Source of the DNA: Azospirillum thiophilum
Lineage (GTDB): Bacteria > Pseudomonadota > Alphaproteobacteria > Azospirillales > Azospirillaceae
NCBI RefSeq assembly: GCF_001305595.1
Contig: NZ_CP012403.1
Span: 456,501 to 520,500 of the forward strand
DNA length: 64,000 bases
Direction of reading: 5' to 3'
Of the stretch, positions 58,346 to 64,000 are shown piece by piece. The first letter of the stretch is position 1. Each line of letters opens with the position of its first letter. The position numbers and the translations under genes are program-made. The notes beneath the pieces are model-generated. The model was not told the origin of the DNA and did no database searches. It was given only the letters and a program-made list of their open reading frames with translations.

Positions 58346-59986
58346 TCAGGCCTCCACCGAGCGGCCCTTCAGCGCGAACAGGCCGCGCGGACGCCGTTGG
58401 ATGAACAGGATGATGAAGATCAGCACCAGGATCTTGCCCAGCACCGCCCCGGCATAGGGCTCCAGGAACTTGTTCATGGTCCCCAGCGTCAGGGCGCCGA
58501 CCAGCGTGCCCCACAGGTTGCCCACCCCGCCGAACACCACGACCATGAAGCTGTCGAGGATGTAGCCCTGGCCGAGGTTCGGGCTGACATTGTCGATCTG
58601 GCTCAGCGCCACCCCGGCCAGCCCGGCGATGCCGGACCCCAGCCCGAAGGTCAGCGCGTCGACCCTGGCGGTGCGGATGCCCATGGCGTTGGCCATCGGC
58701 CGGTTCTGCGTCACCGCCCGGATCGACAGGCCGAACCAGGTGCGCTTGAGCGCCACCAGCAGGGCCGCGAAGACGGCGAAGGCGAAGATGACGATCCACA
58801 GCCGGCCATAGGTGATGGTCAGTCCGCCCAGTTCGAAGGCGCCGGACATCCAGCTCGGCGCACCGACCTCGCGGTTGGTCGGGCCGAAGATGCTGCGCAC
58901 CGCCTGCTGCAGAGCCAGCGACAGGCCCCAGGTCGCCAGCAGCGTCTCCAGCGGGCGGCCATAGAGCCAGCGGATCACGCTGCGCTCGATGACGATGCCG
59001 ACGCCGCCGGACACGATGAAGGCGGCGGGCAGCGCCACCAGGATCGACAGGTCGAACAGGCCGGGGGCATGGGCGCGGAAGGCCTCCTGCACCAGGAAGG
59101 TGGTGTAGGCGCCGATCATCACCATCTCGCCATGGGCCATGTTGATGACGCCCATCACGCCGAAGGTGACGGCCAGCCCGATGGCGGCCAGCAGCAACAC
59201 CGAGCCGAGCGACAGCCCGTACCAGAGATTCTGCAGCGCGGCCCAGAAGGCCAGCTTCTGTTCAAGGGTTGAGATGGCGGAGGCCGCCGACTTCTTGGTG
59301 ATTTCCGAGGCGCCGGAGCCGGCGACCATGTTCAGCAGCACCAGCGCGTCGCGGTCGCCGCGGGCGGCCAGCGTGTCGGCGGCGGCCTGGATTTCGGCGT
59401 CGGTCATCTTCGCCGCGGCATCGCCGGTCAGCAGGATGGCGGCGCGCGCCTGCTCCATGGCGGCGCGGACACCCTTGTCCTGCTCCTTGGCGATGGCGGC
59501 GGCCAGCGTCTCCAGCGCCGCGGGGTCGCGGCTCTTGAACACCGCATCGGCGGCGGAGCGGCGGACGCCCACGTCGGGGCTCATCAGGGTGAGCGCGCCC
59601 AGCGACGCATTGATCGCGCGGCGCAGCGAATTGTTGATGCGGATTTTCGTGACGTCCGCCGACGCGGCCTGACCGAGCGAGGCACCGCTCAGCGGGTCGG
59701 TCAGGACAAAGGCGTCGCCGGCCTTGCGGGCGATCACCACGGAATTGTCGGACTTGCGGACGTGGAGATCGCCGGCCTGGAGTGCCTCGATCACCGGCAC
59801 GGCTGCCGGGTCGCCGGCCTCGGACAACTGCTCCAGCGCCTTTTCGGTTCCGGAATAGCCGCCGCTGCCCAGGGCCTGGACGAGGGGACGCAAATCGATT
59901 GTTTGGGGATCGGCGGCGAACGCGGCGGTCGATGTGGCGACCACCACCACGCAGACGGCCATCAGCCAGCGGAGAACGCGTCGCAT
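58346..59986 (-). CDS. urtB: Urea ABC transporter permease UrtB
   Basis: 546 residues. Signal peptide, then about 220 residues of Ala-rich helical repeat-like periplasmic domain (MSPDVGVRRSAADAVFKSRD, EQDKGVRAAMEQARAAILLT), then a LivH-type permease domain (LGSVLLLAAIGLAVTFGVMGVINMAHGEMVMIGAY; GLGSGIAGLAGVALSQ). The long N-terminal part is usual for proteobacterial UrtB. About 220 bp after urtA, with a repeat in between. Confidence 0.94.
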   Translation of the reverse strand: MRRVLRWLMAVCVVVVATSTAAFAADPQTIDLRPLVQALGSGGYSGTEKALEQLSEAGDPAAVPVIEALQAGDLHVRKSDNSVVIARKAGDAFVLTDPLSGASLGQAASADVTKIRINNSLRRAINASLGALTLMSPDVGVRRSAADAVFKSRDPAALETLAAAIAKEQDKGVRAAMEQARAAILLTGDAAAKMTDAEIQAAADTLAARGDRDALVLLNMVAGSGASEITKKSAASAISTLEQKLAFWAALQNLWYGLSLGSVLLLAAIGLAVTFGVMGVINMAHGEMVMIGAYTTFLVQEAFRAHAPGLFDLSILVALPAAFIVSGGVGIVIERSVIRWLYGRPLETLLATWGLSLALQQAVRSIFGPTNREVGAPSWMSGAFELGGLTITYGRLWIVIFAFAVFAALLVALKRTWFGLSIRAVTQNRPMANAMGIRTARVDALTFGLGSGIAGLAGVALSQIDNVSPNLGQGYILDSFMVVVFGGVGNLWGTLVGALTLGTMNKFLEPYAGAVLGKILVLIFIILFIQRRPRGLFALKGRSVEA

Positions 59987-60045
59987 CGCAGGTCCTTCGG
60001 TGCGGGGGGCGGATGTCGGGGCGGTTCAAAAAAGCGCTGACGCTT

Positions 60046-60153
60046 GCCCCCTCCCTAACCCTCCCCCGCTCTCGGCGGACCGAAGGTCGGTCCGATGCGG
60101 TGGAGGGGATCTCTCCCTCTCCCGCGTCAGCGGGGGAGGGCCGGGGAGGGAGC
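60046..60153. repeat. Palindromic interspersed repeat, copy 2
   Basis: Starts GCCCCCTCCCTAACCCTC and ends GGGGGAGGGCCGGGGAGGG plus AGCAGGC, giving imperfect terminal inverted repeats; an inner palindrome is GGACCGAAGGTCGGTCC. It matches the layout and left end of the copy at 38411-38534. It lies between urtA and urtB. Confidence 0.7.
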
Positions 60154-60207
60154 AGGCGTCGCGACCACTCAGACGATCAGGATCAGACAGTCAGCGACCG
60201 CCAGCCC

Positions 60208-61515
60208 TCAGGTCCCCTTGCCGCCGCACTTGCCGGTCTTCACGTTGAAGTTGCCGCAGGACATCGGCTTGCGCCAGTCGGCGATCAGGTCCTTGCTGTC
60301 CGGCAGGAAATCCGACCACTCGTCGCCGGGGACCAGGCCCGGGGTCTTGGAGACGACGTCGAACTGGCCGTTCTCCTGCACTTCGCCGATCAGCACCGGC
60401 TTGGTGATGTGGTGGTTCGGCAGCATCGCCGAATAGCCGCCGGTCAGGTTGGGGACCGACACGCCGACCATGGCGTCGATGACCTTGTCCTGGTCGGTGG
60501 TGCCGGCCGCCTCGACCGCCTTCACCCACATGTTGAAGCCGATATAGTGGGCTTCCATCGGGTCGTTGGTGACGCGCTTGTCGTTCTTGGTGTAGGCCTT
60601 CCAGGCCTTGATGAAGTCGCTGTTCGCCGGCGTCTCGACCGACTGGAAGTAGTTCCACGCGGCCAGATGGCCCAGCAGCGGCTTGGTGTCGATGCCGGCC
60701 AGCTCTTCCTCGCCGACCGAGAAGGCGACGACCGGGATGTCTTCGGCCTTCACGCCCTGGTTGCCCAGTTCCTTGTAGAAGGGAACGTTGGCATCGCCGT
60801 TGATGGTGGAGACCACCGCGGTCTTCTTGCCGCCCGAGCCGAACTTCTTGATGTCCGCCACGATCGACTGCCAGTCGGAATGACCGAACGGCGTGTAGTT
60901 GATCATGATGTCCTCGGGCTTGACGCCCTTGCCCTTCAGGTAGGCCTCGAGGATCTTGTTGGTCGTGCGCGGATAGACGTAGTCGGTGCCGGCCAGGACC
61001 CAGCGCTGCACCTTCTCCTTCTGCATCAGATAGTCGACCGCCGGGATCGCCTGCTGGTTCGGGGCGGCGCCGGTGTAGAAGACGTTGCGCGAGGATTCCT
61101 CGCCCTCATACTGGACCGGGTAGAAGAGGATGTTGTTCAGTTCCTCGAACACCGGCAGCACCGACTTGCGGCTGACCGAGGTCCAGCAGCCGAACACGGC
61201 CGACACCTTGTCCTTGCTGATCAGCTCGCGCGCCTTCTCGGCGAACAGCGGCCAGTTGGAGGCCGGATCGACCACCACCGGCTCCAGCTTCTTGCCCAGC
61301 AGGCCGCCCTTCTTGTTCTGCTCGTCGATCAGCATCAGCATGACGTCCTTCAGGGTCGTCTCGCTGATCGCCATCGTGCCGGACAGGGAGTGCAGGATGC
61401 CCACCTTGATCGTGTCCTGCGCCATCGCCGGCGCGGACATCGCCGCCATCGCGCCCATGGCCAGGCCGGCCAGACCGGCGATCCCGAACGTCGACGTCAG
61501 TTGCTTGGTCCGCAT
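60208..61515 (-). CDS. urtA: Urea ABC transporter substrate-binding protein UrtA
   Basis: 435 residues. Signal peptide (ends APAMAQ), then a class I periplasmic binding fold with KVGILHSLSGTMAISETTLKD, FGCWTSVSRKSVLPVFEE, FYPVQYEGEESSRNVFYTGA and the Cys-containing C-terminus. First gene of the operon. ATG 61515 with AAGGAAGGGGG upstream; longer frame rejected. Confidence 0.96.
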   Translation of the reverse strand: MRTKQLTSTFGIAGLAGLAMGAMAAMSAPAMAQDTIKVGILHSLSGTMAISETTLKDVMLMLIDEQNKKGGLLGKKLEPVVVDPASNWPLFAEKARELISKDKVSAVFGCWTSVSRKSVLPVFEELNNILFYPVQYEGEESSRNVFYTGAAPNQQAIPAVDYLMQKEKVQRWVLAGTDYVYPRTTNKILEAYLKGKGVKPEDIMINYTPFGHSDWQSIVADIKKFGSGGKKTAVVSTINGDANVPFYKELGNQGVKAEDIPVVAFSVGEEELAGIDTKPLLGHLAAWNYFQSVETPANSDFIKAWKAYTKNDKRVTNDPMEAHYIGFNMWVKAVEAAGTTDQDKVIDAMVGVSVPNLTGGYSAMLPNHHITKPVLIGEVQENGQFDVVSKTPGLVPGDEWSDFLPDSKDLIADWRKPMSCGNFNVKTGKCGGKGT

Positions 61516-61539
61516 GAAGTTGCCCCCTTCCTTGTCGGC

Positions 61540-61558
61540 GCCCCGGTTGCTCCGGGGC
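61540..61558 (-). promoter_or_regulatory. Hairpin in the urtA leader
   Basis: Arms GCCCCGG and CCGGGGC with a TTGCT loop (plus strand), 25 bp before the urtA start on the leader RNA. Could affect translation or be incidental in GC-rich DNA. The rest of 61559-61873 should hold divergent promoters for urtA and the transpeptidase gene; no sigma-54 or NtrC site was obvious. Confidence 0.35.
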
Positions 61559-61873
61559 TTCACCACATCGTCGGAAGAAAGGCTACCGCGCATGCGAAAA
61601 GGCGTATCTACGTCAAATGACACATACGGTCCGCGCCCTGGAGTTCCGGCGGCACGGCGCACGAAGAGCCGGAATAAAGCCGGCCCGGCGGCGTCAACCG
61701 ATCGTGACCAGCGCTTGTAACGGCCGGCGGGGTGGGCGAACGATGCCGCGATGCATGGGAGCAACAGTATGACGAACAGACCTTCCGTCACCAAATGTCA
61801 CTTGCGGATTCAGGAAGGCTTGTCGAAGGATACCGCGTCCGATCATTCCTGTTCACGTTCCGGTCCAGTCGCC

Positions 61874-63361
61874 ATGCATGATACCCGCCGCCCGATCTCC
61901 CGCCGCTCCGCCGCCCTGCTGATGGTCGGCGGGTTGGTCGGCGTCGTCCTGAGCGGTCCGGCGCTGGCCGCATCGCCGAAGCAGGCGGCGCACGCCGCCA
62001 AGCCGTCGTTGGTCGGCGGATGGGCCGCGGCGCTGGAACAGCGCGCGCTGGAGATCCAGAGCGCGCCCAAGGCGCCGGCCACCCGCATCGGCTACGGCGC
62101 GGTGGTCAAGAAGGGCGACGGTGGCATGATCGAGAGCGTCGCCCCGGCGGTCGACGTGCCGCCGCCCGACATCCAGGCGCAGGCCCCCACCCTGCCCGGC
62201 CTCGCTCCGGTCGAGCCGGCGCCGCCTGTGGTGTTCACCGTGCGCTCGCCGCTGGCCGACCGCGTTGGCAAGGTCGCCCGCCGCCTGACCGAGCTTGGCT
62301 ACCTGCCCGCCGACAAGTGGGCGGACAGCTTCAACGACGACGTCGATGCCGCCGTGCGCGCCTTCCAGCTGTCCGAAGGGCTGCAACCCGACGGCAAGGT
62401 CGGCGAGGTGACGCGCCAGGCGCTCGACCGCACCCCGGCGCAGACGGTGGCGCTGCTGCGCCGCGCCGCCGCGGCGATGCGGGCGCAGCAGGCGTCGATC
62501 CCCGAGACCACGGTGCTGGTCAACCTGCCTGGCCAGTCGGTCACCCTGATCGAGCATGGCCGCCCCACCTTCACCATGCGGGCGGTGGTCGGCCGGCCGT
62601 CGCGCAAGACGCCGCTGCTGCAGGACAAGATCACCAGCGTCACCATCAACCCGACCTGGACCGTCCCGCCGACGGTGCTGAGCGAGGACAAGCTGCCGGC
62701 CCTGCGCAAGAAGGGCACCACCGGCATCAAGAACGCCGTCGTCTATCTGGACGGGTCGGAGGTCGTCACCCAGTCGGTCAACTGGTGGGCGGTCGATCCG
62801 GGCCGCATCCGCATCGTCCAGAAGCCGGGCGACGACAACGCGCTGGGCCGCTTCCGCTTCAACCTGACCAACGGCGACGGCATCTTCCTGCACGGCACCA
62901 ACGATCCCAAGCTGTTCAGCCGCGACCTGCGCGCCGCCAGCTCCGGCTGCGTCCGGCTGGAGGATGCCCGCTTGATGGCGGAGACGCTGCTGGGCGCCGC
63001 CCGGCTGACGCCGGCCTCGATCGGCCAGCAGCTCGACACCGGCGAGACCAAGACGATCCGGCTGCCGACCGCGATCCCGGTGCGCTTCGTCTATTGGAAC
63101 GCCTCGGTCGACACCTCCGGCGTCGTGCGCGTCCATCCCGACATCTACGAGGATCCGCCCACGTTGGCCACCCCGTCGGCCCCGTCGGCAGGCACCAATG
63201 GTACGGGCAATCCGGCATCGGCCGTGACCCCGGCGTCGACGCCGCGGCCGCTGAGCAAGCCGGCGCCGTTGCCGATCCCGTCGGCGCATTTGCCGACGCC
63301 GCTGTCGTCGGCGTCGGTCTCCGCCCCGGTCAAGCCGCTCCCGACCCCGACGGGGATGTGA
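61874..63361 (+). CDS. L,D-transpeptidase with peptidoglycan-binding domain (YcbB-like)
   Basis: 495 residues. The N-terminal signal has a twin-arginine look (SRRSAALLM, ends ALAA). PG-binding domain at about 125-187 (LADRVGKVARRLTELGYLPA, FQLSEGLQPDGKVGEVT), then a YkuD catalytic domain with His340 (LHGTND) and Cys359 (SSGCVRL). It cross-links or attaches proteins to peptidoglycan through meso-diaminopimelate. The last about 70 residues are Pro/Ser/Ala-rich. ATG 61874 chosen because the signal peptide starts there. Confidence 0.9.
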   Translation: MHDTRRPISRRSAALLMVGGLVGVVLSGPALAASPKQAAHAAKPSLVGGWAAALEQRALEIQSAPKAPATRIGYGAVVKKGDGGMIESVAPAVDVPPPDIQAQAPTLPGLAPVEPAPPVVFTVRSPLADRVGKVARRLTELGYLPADKWADSFNDDVDAAVRAFQLSEGLQPDGKVGEVTRQALDRTPAQTVALLRRAAAAMRAQQASIPETTVLVNLPGQSVTLIEHGRPTFTMRAVVGRPSRKTPLLQDKITSVTINPTWTVPPTVLSEDKLPALRKKGTTGIKNAVVYLDGSEVVTQSVNWWAVDPGRIRIVQKPGDDNALGRFRFNLTNGDGIFLHGTNDPKLFSRDLRAASSGCVRLEDARLMAETLLGAARLTPASIGQQLDTGETKTIRLPTAIPVRFVYWNASVDTSGVVRVHPDIYEDPPTLATPSAPSAGTNGTGNPASAVTPASTPRPLSKPAPLPIPSAHLPTPLSSASVSAPVKPLPTPTGM

Positions 63362-63380
63362 GCCGGGGAGGAAACCGGAG

Positions 63381-63761
63381 GTGAGAATCGACCGGATCGA
63401 CCATTTCGTGCTGACCGTCGCCTCCATCGAGGCGACCTGCGCCTTCTACCGCGACGTGCTGGGGATGGAGGTCGTCACCTTCGCCGGGGGCCGTCGCGCC
63501 CTCGCCTTCGGGGCGCAGAAGATCAATCTGCACGAGGTAGGCCGGGAGTTCGAGCCGAAGGCCGCGCGTCCGGCCGCCGGCGCCGGCGATTTCTGCCTGA
63601 TCGCCGAAACGCCGCTGGAGGAGGTGATCGCCCATCTCCAAAACCGCGGCGTCGCGATCGAGGAGGGTCCGGTCCCGCGCACCGGCGCCACTGGAGCGAT
63701 CCGCTCAGTCTATTTCCGCGACCCGGACGACAATCTGGTCGAGGTCGCCACCTACGCCTGA
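63381..63761 (+). CDS. VOC-family (glyoxalase/dioxygenase-like) protein
   Basis: 126 residues. Two beta-alpha-beta-beta-beta modules with metal ligands His (IDHFVL), His (INLHEVG) and Glu (NLVEVATYA), and FYRDVLGMEV. Similar to YwbC/GLOD5-type proteins; reaction unknown. GTG start at 63381 directly after GGAG-rich bases, 19 bp after the transpeptidase gene. Confidence 0.85.
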   Translation: MRIDRIDHFVLTVASIEATCAFYRDVLGMEVVTFAGGRRALAFGAQKINLHEVGREFEPKAARPAAGAGDFCLIAETPLEEVIAHLQNRGVAIEEGPVPRTGATGAIRSVYFRDPDDNLVEVATYA

Positions 63762-64000
63762 TATCCCTCGCGGTCGTCGAACTCGCCGGTCGCCGCCATG
63801 ATGGCGGTCCGCAGCCGGTCGGCCTTGGCCGGGCCGGCGACCAGCTCCAGCAGCCGCAGGGCATAGAACAGGTTGATCTCCGCCGTCTCCGCAGCGTCGG
63901 GATCGGCCGCCACCGCGGGATAGCCGGCCAACAGGGCCTGGGCGCGGCTTTGCAGACCCTTTTCCATCGATGCCACCGCATCCTTCAGCGGCTGGTGCAG
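63752..64000 (-). CDS. Hypothetical protein, 5' end beyond window
   Basis: The frame is open from the window edge (LHQPLKDAVASMEKGLQSRA...) to the TGA at 63752; about 82 residues visible. Helical, Ala-rich (EINLFYALRLLELVAG), not recognised. Its 3' end overlaps the VOC gene by 10 bp, convergent. Confidence 0.6.
   Translation of the reverse strand: MHQPLKDAVASMEKGLQSRAQALLAGYPAVAADPDAAETAEINLFYALRLLELVAGPAKADRLRTAIMAATGEFDDREGYQA

Noticed and set aside
58346..59986. UrtB N-terminal 220 residues as a possible novel fusion
   Set aside because: Long periplasmic N-termini are normal for proteobacterial UrtB.

Overview
The window looks like the chromosome or a chromid of a high-GC alphaproteobacterium of the Azospirillum/Rhodospirillales type. 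This is inferred from codon usage, dense short-gap operons and gene content (urtABCDE urea transporter, class II DAHP synthase, treS-maltokinase with glgB/glgX/malQ, manganese catalase, FliL-like protein). Almost everything is housekeeping or catabolic. The exception is a lower-GC island at about 5.9-10.6 kb.

Layout. 0-3.9 kb (+): a catabolic operon of Rid protein, arginase-family ureohydrolase, HutF-like deiminase and M20 deacylase. 4.0-5.9 kb (-): a cupin gene with an in-frame stop, followed by an acyl-CoA ligase. 5.9-10.6 kb: an island with a secreted collagen-like protein, a small secreted Pro-rich protein and wrecked transposase genes. 10.6-13.9 kb (-): glmU-glmS. 14.3-22.9 kb: a nicotinate phosphoribosyltransferase-like gene, a FliL-like gene, glutathione reductase, an exported protein of unknown role, manganese catalase, an AmpG-like permease and class II DAHP synthase. 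22.9-26.3 kb (-): the nucleoside salvage operon cdd-punA-deoC-deoA. 26.5-42 kb: a glycogen/trehalose cluster (treS-mak, glgB, glgX, an orphan response regulator, malQ) interrupted on the other strand by a translationally coupled pair of unknown proteins. 42-55 kb: mixed genes (glycosyltransferase-like, MocR regulator with divergent flavin enzyme, OmpA-like, gamma carbonic anhydrase, argC, rplM-rpsI, thioesterase, glycine-zipper lipoprotein, SUMF1-like, LysR/GST, acid phosphatase). 55.7-61.5 kb (-): urtABCDE. 61.9-64 kb: L,D-transpeptidase, VOC protein and a truncated gene at the edge.

The most notable structure is at glmS. Immediately downstream of its stop codon is the terminal end of a Tn7-like transposon: a TGT/ACA terminus and three 20-bp tandem repeats resembling TnsB sites. 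Next to it are the 5' end of a tnsA-like gene fused to the 3' end of a tnsB-like gene, then a fragment of an IS5-family transposase. Position and orientation match Tn7 insertion at attTn7, so the collagen-like gene and its neighbours are plausibly former cargo. The far end of the element was not found.

Other points worth a look: a nonsense codon replacing a Trp codon in the cupin gene, an unknown protein/TPR protein pair, two copies of a palindromic interspersed repeat, a quadruple heptamer array near 35.9 kb, candidate MocR and EcfG-type regulatory sites, and a 50-aa membrane protein gene. No rRNA, tRNA or CRISPR array was seen.
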